The notes under the pieces are model-generated. The model searched no databases. It saw nothing but the letters and a program-made list of their open reading frames with translations, and was not told the origin of the DNA. This document shows, piece after piece, positions 35,245 through 44,701 of a DNA stretch of 64,000 nt. Origin of the DNA: Nostoc sp. C052 (GTDB lineage: Bacteria > Cyanobacteriota > Cyanobacteriia > Cyanobacteriales > Nostocaceae); assembly GCF_013393905.1 (NCBI RefSeq), contig NZ_CP040273.1, forward strand, positions 477,558-541,557, written 5' to 3'. The translations under genes were made by a program, and so were the position numbers. Each line of letters begins with the position of its first letter. Positions within the stretch are counted from its first letter, which is position 1.

Positions 35245-36849
35245 ATGCTAAATATTCTATTTAACTGGAATCCCCTTATGGCATTAGATTCTACCACGAG
35301 TGAAGTTGTAATTGCAGGACAACTCAAGCAATTTCTAGTAGTATTATCTGTCTCATTGGGTGTAGCAACACTACCGCAAATTTTTAGTTGGTTGCGCCGC
35401 ATTCCTTATACACTATTACTAGTCATAGTGGGATTAGGATTAGCATTCGTGAATGTGCGATTGGTTAATCTCTCTCCTGAATTTATTCTGATGATTTTCT
35501 TACCGCCACTGCTGTTTGAAGCTGCTTGGAATTTGAAATGGTCAGACTTAAAGCGGGATTTGTTCCCTATTTGTCTGTATGCAGTAGTTGGGGTGATAAT
35601 TTCTATTGCCGGAGTAGCAATTGGTCTTCATCAATTCGCTGGACTTGAACTTAGCATTGCTCTATTAGTTGGAGCTAGTCTATCAGCAACCGATCCGGTT
35701 TCGGTAACGGCTCTATTTCGGGAACTAGGAGCAAGCAAACGTCTAAGAACGCTGATGGAAGGAGAAAGTTTATTTAATGATGGTATGGCCGTTGTGGCTT
35801 TTGGCTTATTAGTTGCTCTGCCGTTAGGTAATGCCAAACTTGATTTACAGTCTGCTTTATTAGAATTTTTTCAAGTAGTAGGCATTGGTATCAGCGTTGG
35901 AGGACTAATTGGGTTTGGTATTTCCTATCTAACACAACGTTTCGACTTACCATTAGTAGAACAATCTCTTACCCTGGTTTCTGCCTACAGCACTTACCTA
36001 ATAACAGAATATTTGGGTGGTTCTGGAGTGATTGGAGTAGTCACCACAGCTTTAATTTTAGGCAACTTTGGCTCACGCATTGGCATGAATCCGCGCACGC
36101 GGATCATTGTTACTGAATTTTGGGAATTTTTAGCTTTTTTTGTAAATTCGATTGTTTTTCTCTTAATTGGCGATCAAATTCGCTTTGCTGTCTTAGGAGA
36201 TAACCTAAAAAGTATTGCAGTCACAATTGTGGCGATGATTGTGGCACGGGCAGTATCTATTTATGCTTTAAGTAATCTTAGCAACTGGTTAGCTAAATCC
36301 GAAATTCCTTTATCTGAACAAACTGTATTGACGTGGGGTGGGCTACGCGGCTCTGTCTCCATTGCTCTGGCTTTGAGTGTACCAGCCATACTCCCGCAAA
36401 GGGAAGAAATTATTGCCACTGTATTTGGAGTAGTTTTATTTACCCTGTTAGTACAGGGCTTAACCATCCAACCATTATTAGAAAAACTCCAACTTTTAGG
36501 TTCGCAACCGCTACGTCAACAATACACCGAAGCAATTGCCCGTCAAGTTGCTCTCCAAAGGGCGCTGGAATATTTAGAAACAGCACCAAACCGTCCGGGA
36601 ATTGAGCCAGAGTTTTATCGCTACCAGAAGACGCTGCTTTCAGGAGAAATTACCTTTTTGCAAGAAGAAATTGCCAAGTTACTTGATGAATACCCAAATT
36701 TGCAAGAATTTTCAACCGAAGAACTGCGAGGGGAATTGCTGGCAATTGAAGCTGATACATACGCTGAGTTTGTCCGCGCAGGTAAGTTAAATAAAGAACT
36801 GTCACCTTTTTTGCAAACAAACTATGACAGAGCAGATGGGAAGGAATAA
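35245..36849 (+). CDS. CPA1-type Na+(K+)/H+ antiporter
   Basis: Sodium or potassium/proton exchanger of the NhaP/NHE class, 534 residues with about 12 helices. Diagnostic motifs are FLPPLLFEAAW (about 88), the ion-binding ATDPVSVTALF (about 155), EGESLFNDGMAV (about 174) and TWGGLRGSVSIALALS (about 360). A ~110-residue cytoplasmic tail follows the last helix. An internal start (ATG at 35278) is possible, but the longer form is kept. It belongs with the ClC, MscS and P-type ATPase genes as a local ion-homeostasis set. Confidence 0.92.
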   Translation: MLNILFNWNPLMALDSTTSEVVIAGQLKQFLVVLSVSLGVATLPQIFSWLRRIPYTLLLVIVGLGLAFVNVRLVNLSPEFILMIFLPPLLFEAAWNLKWSDLKRDLFPICLYAVVGVIISIAGVAIGLHQFAGLELSIALLVGASLSATDPVSVTALFRELGASKRLRTLMEGESLFNDGMAVVAFGLLVALPLGNAKLDLQSALLEFFQVVGIGISVGGLIGFGISYLTQRFDLPLVEQSLTLVSAYSTYLITEYLGGSGVIGVVTTALILGNFGSRIGMNPRTRIIVTEFWEFLAFFVNSIVFLLIGDQIRFAVLGDNLKSIAVTIVAMIVARAVSIYALSNLSNWLAKSEIPLSEQTVLTWGGLRGSVSIALALSVPAILPQREEIIATVFGVVLFTLLVQGLTIQPLLEKLQLLGSQPLRQQYTEAIARQVALQRALEYLETAPNRPGIEPEFYRYQKTLLSGEITFLQEEIAKLLDEYPNLQEFSTEELRGELLAIEADTYAEFVRAGKLNKELSPFLQTNYDRADGKE

Positions 36850-37113
36850 GTCTATACTGCATGGTAAGCGATCGCCAATTAACAATATTTTGACAGTTTT
36901 AATCGTCTTCCACAGCCTCAAATCCTCTCCCCATTATTCAGCAATTCGGGATGGTAATCAAATTACCATTCCTGAAAATTACTTATCCAAAGACTACAAA
37001 GCACCGGGATTTCGCCTTTCCTCCCTCGACAGTCCATTAAATCCATCAAATGGCAAAGAATCTGCGGAAACTCAGCAATAATACTAAACTAAATTAATTG
37101 GTGGAGATATACC

Positions 37114-37491
37114 ATGCGAATACTGACTTTATTAGCATTAGCGATCGCAATCGCAGCTGTGACTTTCGCACTGCAAAACTCAGCCCCGGTAGCAGTACAA
37201 TTTTTAGTGTGGCGATCGCTAGACTTGTCAATGGCGCTAATACTTCTGCTTACCTTTAGTTTTGGCGTGTTATTTGGCTTCATCATCTCATTATTTTCAG
37301 CCATCAAAGGTATGAGAAAAAGGTCTGAACTCATGCGGAAAATCGAACAACAGACCGACGATATTGAAGACCTAAATCGTCAACTAACAGAAGCAAACAA
37401 TCAACTTCAGGTGCTGCAATCTACACAACCACAACACTATTTACCTCAAGACGCATCGTCAAATTATTCTTCAGATGCCTATCTTGAATGA
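37114..37491 (+). CDS. LapA-domain (DUF1049) membrane protein
   Basis: 125-residue protein with two N-terminal helices (about 1-22 and 40-65) joined by the LapA text FALQNSAPVAVQFLVW, followed by a basic stretch (KGMRKRSELMRK) and a coiled coil (IEQQTDDIEDLNRQL). Relatives help lipopolysaccharide assembly in proteobacteria; the cyanobacterial role is not known. A ribosome-binding site GGTGGAG precedes the ATG by nine bases. The next frame, an MscS fragment, overlaps its last 17 bases. Confidence 0.8.
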   Translation: MRILTLLALAIAIAAVTFALQNSAPVAVQFLVWRSLDLSMALILLLTFSFGVLFGFIISLFSAIKGMRKRSELMRKIEQQTDDIEDLNRQLTEANNQLQVLQSTQPQHYLPQDASSNYSSDAYLE

Positions 37492-37777
37492 TGTTTATTA
37501 TCAAAACAAATTATCAGGGTTGGTTGCAATAGACTTTATAAGTATAATTCAACACTGGCTAAAAGACCCAACAGTGGAAAAACTTATCCAAGTCTGCATA
37601 GCTATTTTAGTTATCACTCTCATCGTCCGCGCCTTAAGTAACTCTGTACCCCGCTACATTCAGGATAATGATACCCGCTATCACCTCCGCAAGACAATTA
37701 ACTTCATTGGCTATGGGTTGATTTTTCTGTTTGCTGCAAGTATATTTAGCGACAACTTCACTTACACAAGATTGTAA
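37475..37777 (+). pseudogene. N-terminal fragment of an MscS-family channel
   Basis: The 100-residue frame (LIQVCIAILVITLIVRALSN, SVPRYIQDNDTRYHLRKTIN, FIGYGLIFLFAASIFSDN) matches the first helices of the long cyanobacterial MscS group. In relatives the text after FSD runs into the pore helix (GLTVAFGVAGAG); here it changes to FTYTRL and stops, and no vestibule domain follows. It is therefore most likely a truncated pseudogene, separate from the intact MscS gene at 32468. Confidence 0.6.
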
Positions 37778-37827
37778 ACTCTTTAAGTTCTGTCTTCATT
37801 CCTCCAGCCGTCAAAAATACCATCTGT

Positions 37828-39120
37828 TTAAAGGCTCCCAAGAACAACTAGAGGTAATTGAACACTGACTTTAGTACCTGTCACGGTGTCAGATTCAATA
37901 GATAATTCTCCACCATGAGCATTGACAATACGTTTGCTAATGGCAAGCCCCAACCCAGTACCGCTTGGTTTTGTGGAAAAGAACGGCTGCGTTAGCTTTG
38001 ACAAAGCCTCTGAAGGAATTGGCTCACCACCATTGCAGACATTAATGCAGATTTTATCAGGAGACGAACTATCCACTTCCCATTTAATCCCATCTCCTGC
38101 TGAGACTGCCTCACAAGCATTGCGAACAATATTAATAAACACTTGTTTTAGCTTATCTTTATCTCCTAAGATTTTGACTGTAGGTAACGCTGGAATAAAT
38201 TCGATTTGCCGTGAGAGCGCTTCTGGCATCTCGCACATTGGCATCAGTAATTCACAAATAAATTCATTCACATCCAATTCACACAGTTGCAATACCTGGG
38301 GTTTGGCATAAAGCAAAATTTCACTCAGCAGATTTTCTAACCGACTAGCCTCACTAAGTGCCAGCGATAATCGCTCAAGAGCCGCTTCAGTCAAAACAGT
38401 TTTTTTAAAATACTTCAATCCCATAATCATTGTTGTTAGTGGATTGCGAATTTCATGCACAATCATCGCCGCAAATTCACCAATAGCTGCCAACCGTTCC
38501 TGTTCTAAAAGCTTGGCTTGGGCTGCTTGTAGTTCTGCGGTGCGTTTTTCTACCTCAGTCTCCAGGATATGATTAAATTGGCACTGCTGCTGGTAAAGAT
38601 GGTAATGGTCGATCGCAGTAGCAGCACGTTCGGCGAACAATTCCACAATTTGGATTTCTTCTTTGGTAAATTCCCTTGCTTGCCGATGAAAAGAGCAAAC
38701 AGTACCGAAGACTTGACCTTCGGTAGTTTGCAAGGGTATACCTAAATATGCTCGATAACCTGGCGCAGGTTTACCATATTCTGGATTAGCCACAGCATCC
38801 TCAACAGCTAATGTGCGCCCAATTTGCATAACTGTAGCAATCAATCTACCATGCAGTGCATAAACACGAGGTGTATCTTCGGACATTTCCAGACTACTCG
38901 CTAGAATAGTTTCAAACCCTTCTTGGCAAAAGGTAACAACCGTCCAATCAACTGCAATCAGTTCGCTGACTCCACAGGCAATGTTATGTAAATAGCTACC
39001 TATCTCACCAGTGCGATAGTTCAAAGAGGACAAACGTGCTATTATCTGCCGTTCCCTCTGCCAAGGCTGTTGCAACAACATTTCTTCATCATCGGCTTTG
39101 CTCATGGATGCTTGTTGCAT
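37828..39120 (-). CDS. GAF-domain sensor histidine kinase
   Basis: 430-residue soluble kinase. A GAF domain (about residues 35-180; LIAVDWTVVTFCQEGFETIL, YRAYLGIPLQTTEGQVFGTV) senses a small ligand or redox state. A coiled coil (EVEKRTAELQAAQAKLLEQE) leads to the H-box MIVHEIRNPLTTM with His near 222. The ATPase domain shows the N-box IVRNACEAV and G2 SGTGLGLAISKRI. No response regulator adjoins. It is divergent from the DM13 lipoprotein gene across a 410-bp AT-rich region. Confidence 0.88.
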   Translation of the reverse strand: MQQASMSKADDEEMLLQQPWQRERQIIARLSSLNYRTGEIGSYLHNIACGVSELIAVDWTVVTFCQEGFETILASSLEMSEDTPRVYALHGRLIATVMQIGRTLAVEDAVANPEYGKPAPGYRAYLGIPLQTTEGQVFGTVCSFHRQAREFTKEEIQIVELFAERAATAIDHYHLYQQQCQFNHILETEVEKRTAELQAAQAKLLEQERLAAIGEFAAMIVHEIRNPLTTMIMGLKYFKKTVLTEAALERLSLALSEASRLENLLSEILLYAKPQVLQLCELDVNEFICELLMPMCEMPEALSRQIEFIPALPTVKILGDKDKLKQVFINIVRNACEAVSAGDGIKWEVDSSSPDKICINVCNGGEPIPSEALSKLTQPFFSTKPSGTGLGLAISKRIVNAHGGELSIESDTVTGTKVSVQLPLVVLGSL

Positions 39121-39531
39121 GGTTTAGCAAAATAAGTTAAAAAATCAAATATTAAATATTGGATTTTCCAGGTGTTAACTCTGGATATCCTAATAATTTT
39201 GATAGGGAAATTTTACTAGATAAATGTGCTATTTATGCAGAAAAAGCATGAATTTTTACTTAAATCAATATAAATTTATACAACAAATAGCAAGCAAACA
39301 TCAGGCTAATTATTAAAAAATTACCGTATATTTTTTTACATTTAATCACCCGGAACTTAAAAATTTAAATTTTGCTGAGAAATCTGTAAGAAGTTTCTAA
39401 GGGAAATATCAGTTTTTTCAATATCAATCCTTATCTATTCATAATTCTTAGATAAATTATTTAAGCAATAATCAGTTTAAAGTTCAAGCCAACAGCTATA
39501 TTGCTGATTGAGGCTTTGAGGAATTGAAATT
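39121..39531. other. AT-rich divergent promoter region
   Basis: About 410 bp between the GAF kinase (minus) and the DM13 lipoprotein (plus), strongly AT-rich. It should carry promoters for both transcripts. No gene or clear repeat was seen. Confidence 0.5.
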
Positions 39532-40059
39532 ATGAAATTAAGACATTTATTTATACTGAGCTTGTCTTCTCTTGTTATGGTTGGCTGCGTGCCCGAAGTC
39601 TCAAAGAACCAGGCTAATAAAAGTCCTATAGCTGTAAATGCCTCTGTTCCCGTGTCTTCAACTCAGGCGAAACCGTTAGGCAAGTCAGCACAATCTCTAA
39701 ATTCAACTGCTATTAAGTCAGGCATATTTGTTTCTGGAGAACAAAAAACTCAAGGAAAAGCTAGTATTACCACTAAAGACGGCAAATCATTTCTAGAGCT
39801 TGATGAGTCATTTAAAACTTCTGAATCAGGGCCAGATTTAGTAGTAATTTTGCATCGTTCAGATAACGTGATTAATTCAACTAAGCCACCATCGTATCCA
39901 TTAAAAAATGGAGATTATTTTATCATCGCTCCCCTAAAAAAATATAGTGGCGCTCAAACATATTCCATTCCTCAAAACATTAATTTAGCAGACTACAAAT
40001 CCATCGCTATCTGGTGTCGCAAGTTTAATGCTACTTTTGGCGCTGCTAGTTTGAGTTAG
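39532..40059 (+). CDS. DM13-domain lipoprotein
   Basis: Exported lipoprotein: the signal peptide ends with a lipobox, VMVGC, at about residues 15-19. After a Ser/Ala-rich linker (20-60) a DM13 domain follows (SGIFVSGEQKTQGKASITTK, SGPDLVVILHRS, and the conserved IWCRKFNATFGAA). DM13 domains are proposed to support electron-transfer or redox reactions via the conserved Cys, here in WCRKF. It is 46 bp ahead of a short-chain dehydrogenase gene and probably begins a six-gene redox operon. Confidence 0.8.
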   Translation: MKLRHLFILSLSSLVMVGCVPEVSKNQANKSPIAVNASVPVSSTQAKPLGKSAQSLNSTAIKSGIFVSGEQKTQGKASITTKDGKSFLELDESFKTSESGPDLVVILHRSDNVINSTKPPSYPLKNGDYFIIAPLKKYSGAQTYSIPQNINLADYKSIAIWCRKFNATFGAASLS

Positions 40060-40105
40060 TAAATATTAACTAACAACTTAAAAATCAATCACCAGGAGAA
40101 AGTTT

Positions 40106-40903
40106 ATGAAGCTAGAAGGAAAAGTTGCCCTAGTAACTGGGAGCAGTCAAGGAATTGGACAAGGAATTGTTCTCGGTCTAGCTCAAGCAGGGGCGAATGT
40201 GGTAATTAACTATCGTTCTCACCCAGAAGGAGCAGAGGATACTTTAGCAAAGGTGGAGGCGATTGGTGGTAATTGTCATATAGCTCAGTGTCCAAAATCT
40301 CATGGTTATACACTTCAGGCAGATTTGGGTAGTGTTGATGAAGTGCGTCAACTGATTGCAGAAAGTATTAACCATTTCGGCAAGCTAGATATTTTGGTAA
40401 ATAATGCTGGCATTGAAAAACACGCACCATTTTGGGATGTCACAGAAGCAGATTATGATGCTGTAATGAATGTCAATTTAAAAGGTGTTTTCTTTGCCAC
40501 TCAAGCCTTTGTACAACACCTGATTGAAACTAAACGAACTGGAAAAATTATTAATATTAATTCGGTGCATGAAGAACTACCATTTCCCAATTTCACAGCT
40601 TACTGTGCTAGCAAAGGCGGAATGAAAATGCTCGCTCGTAACTTAGCTGTTGAGTTGGGTGCTTTGGGGATCACGATTAATAATGTTGCACCAGGAGCAA
40701 TAGAAACTCCGATTAATACTAAGCTGTTGAATGACCCAGAAAAGTTGGGTGCGCTATTAAAAAATATTCCGCTTGGTCGCTTGGGTCAACCACAAGATGT
40801 TGCTTCTTTAGTAGCGTTTCTGGCTTCTGACGATGCTGACTACATTACAGGTAGCACCTTCTTTGCGGATGGTGGACTACTTTGGAACTATCAAGAACAG
40901 TAG
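40106..40903 (+). CDS. Short-chain dehydrogenase/reductase (glucose dehydrogenase-like)
   Basis: NAD(P)-dependent oxidoreductase of 265 residues. The cofactor motif TGSSQGIGQG is at about 11-20, NNAG near 98, the active-site Tyr-x-x-x-Lys in YCASKGGMKM near 170 and the C-terminal FFADGGLLWNYQEQ. A short insertion (NCHIAQCPKSHGYTLQ, about 56-71) is absent in most SDRs and puts an extra Cys near the cofactor domain. The ribosome-binding site AGGAGA precedes the ATG. It lies in a same-strand series with the DM13, FMN reductase, aquaporin, cupin and iron-sulfur reductase genes. Confidence 0.88.
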   Translation: MKLEGKVALVTGSSQGIGQGIVLGLAQAGANVVINYRSHPEGAEDTLAKVEAIGGNCHIAQCPKSHGYTLQADLGSVDEVRQLIAESINHFGKLDILVNNAGIEKHAPFWDVTEADYDAVMNVNLKGVFFATQAFVQHLIETKRTGKIININSVHEELPFPNFTAYCASKGGMKMLARNLAVELGALGITINNVAPGAIETPINTKLLNDPEKLGALLKNIPLGRLGQPQDVASLVAFLASDDADYITGSTFFADGGLLWNYQEQ

Positions 40904-40914
40904 GGAGAAAAACT

Positions 40915-41628
40915 ATGTCAGATTCATCCTTATTTATTCCAGTTATCCTTGGTACTTCTCGTCAAGGTCGCCAGAGTGAACACGTTGCTAAATTTATCGT
41001 TGAGCAGGTTGCAGCACGCGATCGCTTAGAAACTGAACTGCTCGATATTAGAAATATAGCGATCGCTAATGATGATGCAGGTGAACCACTCAAAAACCCT
41101 CAATTTTCTGCAACTATGGAACGGGCAGATGGATTAATTATCGTTGTACCAGAATATAACCACGGTTATCCGGGTTTACTCAAACATATACTTGACACCT
41201 GCCTTAAAGAATACATTCATAAAGCCGTTGGACTGTGCGGCGTTTCCGCAGGCCCCTTTGGTGGTACAAGAGTAATCCAAAACCTCTTACCTGTGATGCG
41301 GGAGTTGGGGCTAATGACTATTTTCTATGACCTTAACTTTAGCAACGTTCAAAAATTATTTGATGAGTCGGGTAATTTGATTGACAAACCAACCTACATT
41401 CGCCGTATGGAAAGGTTTATGGACGAATTAGTTTGGATGTCAACTGTCTTGAAATATGGGCGACAAGAAGTCAGCTTGGAGAAAAAAGATAATATCCAAG
41501 TTAACACCTATGCCAGTAAACCCTGCCCGGAAATAGCTGCTCGGATGGGTACAGATGCAATGGATACCGTCCTGCAACTAAGTCGTAATGCCCAGACTGG
41601 TGAAGTGAAAGCTACCCCAATTACTTAA
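40915..41628 (+). CDS. NADPH-dependent FMN reductase family protein
   Basis: Flavodoxin-like reductase of 237 residues. The FMN-phosphate loop GTSRQGRQSEHV is at about 10-21; PEYNHGYPGLLKHILD (about 77-92) is the flavin-binding segment typical of the family. A C-terminal extension of about 60 residues follows the core. The earlier in-frame TTG at 40882 would overlap the SDR gene; the ATG at 40915 has a ribosome-binding site AGGGAGA and is preferred. It starts 11 bp after the SDR stop, which supports a common transcript. Confidence 0.88.
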   Translation: MSDSSLFIPVILGTSRQGRQSEHVAKFIVEQVAARDRLETELLDIRNIAIANDDAGEPLKNPQFSATMERADGLIIVVPEYNHGYPGLLKHILDTCLKEYIHKAVGLCGVSAGPFGGTRVIQNLLPVMRELGLMTIFYDLNFSNVQKLFDESGNLIDKPTYIRRMERFMDELVWMSTVLKYGRQEVSLEKKDNIQVNTYASKPCPEIAARMGTDAMDTVLQLSRNAQTGEVKATPIT

Positions 41629-41634
41629 ATTCTT

Positions 41635-42465
41635 ATGATGCAGACACTACGGAAACATTATCCAGAATACTTAATGGAAGCTGCGGGACTGGGGATATTT
41701 CTGATTTCTGCGGTGGTGGTGACTACCTTGTTACAACATCCAGCTTCACCAATTCCACAAGCAATTTCCGATCCACTTTTACGACGGTTTATCATTGGCG
41801 TGGCGATGGGATTAATTGCTATTTGTATTATTTATTCTCCTTGGGGTAAACAATCAGGCGCACATCTCAATCCGGTTGTCACCTTCACTTTCTTTCGTCT
41901 CGGTAAAATTCAACCGTGGGATGTTATTTTTTACATCCTGGCTCACTTTATAGGTGAATTACTAGGATTGCTATTTGCTGTAGTGGTGTTTAAAGATGCA
42001 GTTACCAATCCATCTATAAATTATATTGTCACAATTCCTGGTGCGGGTGGTGCAGGTGTGGCATTTTTCGCTGAACTGGTGATTTCTTTTGGAGTAATGC
42101 TGATGATTTTGTTTGCATCCAATACCCCCAAACTAGCACCATTTACAGGCATATTTGCAGGAGTAATGATTGCAACTTATATCACAGTAGAAGCACCATT
42201 GTCAGGTACGAGCATGAACCCAGCCCGTACCCTAGCATCGGCAATTCCATCTCACAATTGGACAGCCATCTGGGTTTATTTCACTGCACCACTCTTAGGG
42301 ATGCTCTTAGCAGCCGAACTTTATATCAGGCTGAAAGGAAAAAGGGCTGTAAGATGCGCTAAACTCCATCACCACAACAACAAACGCTGTATCTTTCGCT
42401 GTGGCTATCGTCACCCAGAAGTAGATAAAAGATGGTTGTTAAGCGACAAGTTACCTAATCCCTAA
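41635..42465 (+). CDS. Aquaporin (MIP family)
   Basis: Six-helix water or small-solute channel, 276 residues. The two half-helix motifs are HLNPVVTFTFFRLG (NPV in place of NPA, about 82-85) and GTSMNPARTLASA (NPA intact, about 196-198). A variant first motif changes pore selectivity in some aquaporins. The C-terminus carries a basic Cys/His-rich tail (CAKLHHHNNKRCIFRCGYRH), which is unusual and may bind metal or ligand. Six base pairs separate it from the FMN reductase gene. In this redox context transport of hydrogen peroxide is an attractive guess only. Confidence 0.88.
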   Translation: MMQTLRKHYPEYLMEAAGLGIFLISAVVVTTLLQHPASPIPQAISDPLLRRFIIGVAMGLIAICIIYSPWGKQSGAHLNPVVTFTFFRLGKIQPWDVIFYILAHFIGELLGLLFAVVVFKDAVTNPSINYIVTIPGAGGAGVAFFAELVISFGVMLMILFASNTPKLAPFTGIFAGVMIATYITVEAPLSGTSMNPARTLASAIPSHNWTAIWVYFTAPLLGMLLAAELYIRLKGKRAVRCAKLHHHNNKRCIFRCGYRHPEVDKRWLLSDKLPNP

Positions 42466-42497
42466 TCAATACAGTAAATGATAACGAGGAAATCACC

Positions 42498-42995
42498 ATG
42501 ACAATTAATCTCCAAGGAGTATTACAGCAACCAAGACAAGGTTCTTCTTACTGGGTGCTTGGGGATTTGTATACTTTTAAGGCAGTAGGTGAAGATACTA
42601 GTCAAGCCTACGCTCTAGTTGAAATTATTGTTCAACCACAAAGCGGTACACCTCCCCATATACATAGTCACGAAAATGAAGCTTTTTATCTTCAAGAGGG
42701 AGAATTAGAATTTCAGCTTGATGAGCAAATAGTTTTAGCAACTCCTGGAACCTTTCTCCATTCTCCTAAAGGTCAACTTCATAGGTTTACAAACATCAGT
42801 TTAGAGCCAGCAAAATTGTTGTGCTGGGTAACGCCGGCAGGTTTAGAGAAGTTTTTCATAGAAGTGGGTGTGCCAGTTTCAGAAACGATTTCATCACCTA
42901 CTGTCAGTCCCGCAGACATCGAAAAAGTTTTGGCTACGGCTCCGAGGTATGGTCTGGAAATTATTCCTCCACCTGCTGAATCTTCGCAGTTATAG
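42498..42995 (+). CDS. Cupin-domain protein
   Basis: 165-residue beta-barrel protein. The first cupin motif PPHIHSHENEAFYLQEGELE carries the His-x-His-x(3-4)-Glu metal ligands and the second, GTFLHSPKGQLHRFTN, the last His. It resembles quercetinase-like single-domain cupins, but the substrate is unknown. It starts 32 bp after the aquaporin and ends 36 bp before the iron-sulfur reductase gene, in the middle of the putative redox operon. Confidence 0.82.
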   Translation: MTINLQGVLQQPRQGSSYWVLGDLYTFKAVGEDTSQAYALVEIIVQPQSGTPPHIHSHENEAFYLQEGELEFQLDEQIVLATPGTFLHSPKGQLHRFTNISLEPAKLLCWVTPAGLEKFFIEVGVPVSETISSPTVSPADIEKVLATAPRYGLEIIPPPAESSQL

Positions 42996-43031
42996 CCCAA
43001 CATCACTAAAAATATTAGACAGGAAACAACG

Positions 43032-44351
43032 ATGCTAGAAAGTCTGGGAAGAATTAAGAATCCATTAGTCAGAAGTATAGCCGCAGCAGCTACAGTTGGT
43101 TCAGTAATCACCTTATCTGCTGCTGTTGTAATTGGAGTAACCAATGCCAAAGCTAAATCTGCCTATCAATTTGGTGTCTATTCCTCACTGTTTGGAACAG
43201 CTAGTGGTGCAGTATTTGGCTTAGTTTATACAAGCAAAGCAAGTGGAAACAAATCTACTCCAGACCTCAAAGCATCAGATAGTCATGTTTGGCAAGATTG
43301 GCGAAATTTTGTCGTTGTTCGTAAGGTGAAAGAGAGTGAAGAAATTACCTCTTTCTATTTACAACCTGAAGATAAAGGGGAAATTTCCAACTTTCAACCA
43401 GGCCAATTTTTAACCATCAAACTTGATATACCTGAACAGAATAAGCCTGTAATTCGTACTTACTCGCTTTCTGATTATTCTGAAAACTGTGAATACTATC
43501 GTCTCTCAATTAAGCGGGAACCTGCACCGAATGGATTAGATGTTATGCCCGGTATAGCATCTAATTTTATGCACGATCGCATTCAAGAAGGTTCAGTAAT
43601 TCTAGCGAAACCACCAAACGGTAAATTTGTTTTAGATGTGCAGAAATCTATCCCCGCAGTCTTGATTAGCAATGGTGTGGGAATTACGCCAATGATTAGT
43701 ATGGCTAAAGCTTGTAGTCTTCTTAATCCTACTCGTCCTATTTGGTTCGTACATGGTGCTAAAGATGGTAAATTCCATGCTTTTCGAGATGAAGTGAGGG
43801 AAATTTCTCGACAAAATCATAATCTGAATGTGCATTTTCGCTATAGTCGTCCTACACCTGAAGATAGAGGTAAATACCACAGTGTTGGTTATGTTGATGC
43901 TGCTCTGATTCAAGAGTTAGTACGACAAGAAGCTGAGTATTTTTTGTGTGGTTCTCCATCTTTTATGCAGTCTGTTATGCAAGGTTTGAAGGAATCGGGA
44001 GTACCTGACAGTAAAGTATTCTTTGAATCTTTCGGTAAACCGATGAAAACTCAGTCTGAGAAACAAACTGCGATTGCAACTGGAGATGAAACATTTGCAG
44101 AAATTGTCTTTGCAAAATCTGGCAAAACTTTGACATGGCAACCTAGTGATGGCACGATCCTAGAATTTGCCGAAGCCAATGATATTAATCCACCTTTTAG
44201 TTGTCGTGTAGGTGTTTGCGGTACTTGTATGTGTAAAATCCGCGAAGGTGTAGTTGCTTACCAAGAAGAACCAACTGCAACAACTGATCATGGTTCGGTG
44301 TTGATTTGTATTTCTCAACCTGGAACGGCAAAATTGGTGTTGGATATTTAA
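43032..44351 (+). CDS. Membrane-anchored flavin reductase with C-terminal 2Fe-2S ferredoxin
   Basis: 439 residues in four parts. Two N-terminal hydrophobic stretches (about 15-38, 45-65) anchor it. A ferredoxin-NADP-reductase/Hmp-type FAD domain follows (GQFLTIKLDIP, IRTYSLSDYS), then an NAD(P) domain (ISNGVGITPMISM, FLCGSPSFMQSVM) and a plant-type 2Fe-2S domain with CRVGVCGTC (Cys near 391, 396, 399) and a fourth Cys in LICISQP (about 426). The arrangement resembles flavohaemoglobin reductase modules without the globin. It would pass electrons from NAD(P)H to an unknown acceptor at the membrane. It closes the putative six-gene operon. Confidence 0.88.
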   Translation: MLESLGRIKNPLVRSIAAAATVGSVITLSAAVVIGVTNAKAKSAYQFGVYSSLFGTASGAVFGLVYTSKASGNKSTPDLKASDSHVWQDWRNFVVVRKVKESEEITSFYLQPEDKGEISNFQPGQFLTIKLDIPEQNKPVIRTYSLSDYSENCEYYRLSIKREPAPNGLDVMPGIASNFMHDRIQEGSVILAKPPNGKFVLDVQKSIPAVLISNGVGITPMISMAKACSLLNPTRPIWFVHGAKDGKFHAFRDEVREISRQNHNLNVHFRYSRPTPEDRGKYHSVGYVDAALIQELVRQEAEYFLCGSPSFMQSVMQGLKESGVPDSKVFFESFGKPMKTQSEKQTAIATGDETFAEIVFAKSGKTLTWQPSDGTILEFAEANDINPPFSCRVGVCGTCMCKIREGVVAYQEEPTATTDHGSVLICISQPGTAKLVLDI

Positions 44352-44393
44352 TAAATTTCTCTGATAATCAAGTAATATCAAGCATATTATCTA

Positions 44394-44507
44394 TCACAAT
44401 CCGACCTTTGGACAAACTCTAGCACCATAAGGAGTAACTGCTTTAGTAAGTAGTTCATCAGCAATTTTCTCATAATTATTAACCAGTATCTTGCGGTGTC
44501 TATCCAT
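44394..44507 (-). pseudogene. N-terminal remnant of a DUF2726-like protein
   Basis: A 37-codon frame reads MDRHRKILVNNYEKIADEL, then LLTKAVTPYGARVCPKVGL before a stop. From memory this is the N-terminus of a cyanobacterial protein family with a DUF2726 nuclease-like domain, of several hundred residues. Only this start remains. It sits in the 350-bp gap between the reductase gene and the glucosidase relic; the rest of the gap shows nothing. Confidence 0.4.
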
Positions 44508-44701
44508 ATCTATTATCCCAGAGTTCAACGTTTAGATTATTAATAAAACTTAATATAAATTTCTGCTGAGTGTATCCTAGATTTTTATTTATCAATTCAC
44601 CTAGCAAATTTTAATCAAAATATCAGCCCCATCTTTGATAAAAACGTGATACTCAATATAGCAAATTAATTAAAATAAAGTGCAGATATGCAGAGGGTGA
44701 G

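Noticed and set aside
36824..37081. 85-codon plus-strand frame after the antiporter gene
   Set aside because: It starts inside the antiporter gene in another frame and shows no domain, hydrophobic pattern or ribosome-binding site.
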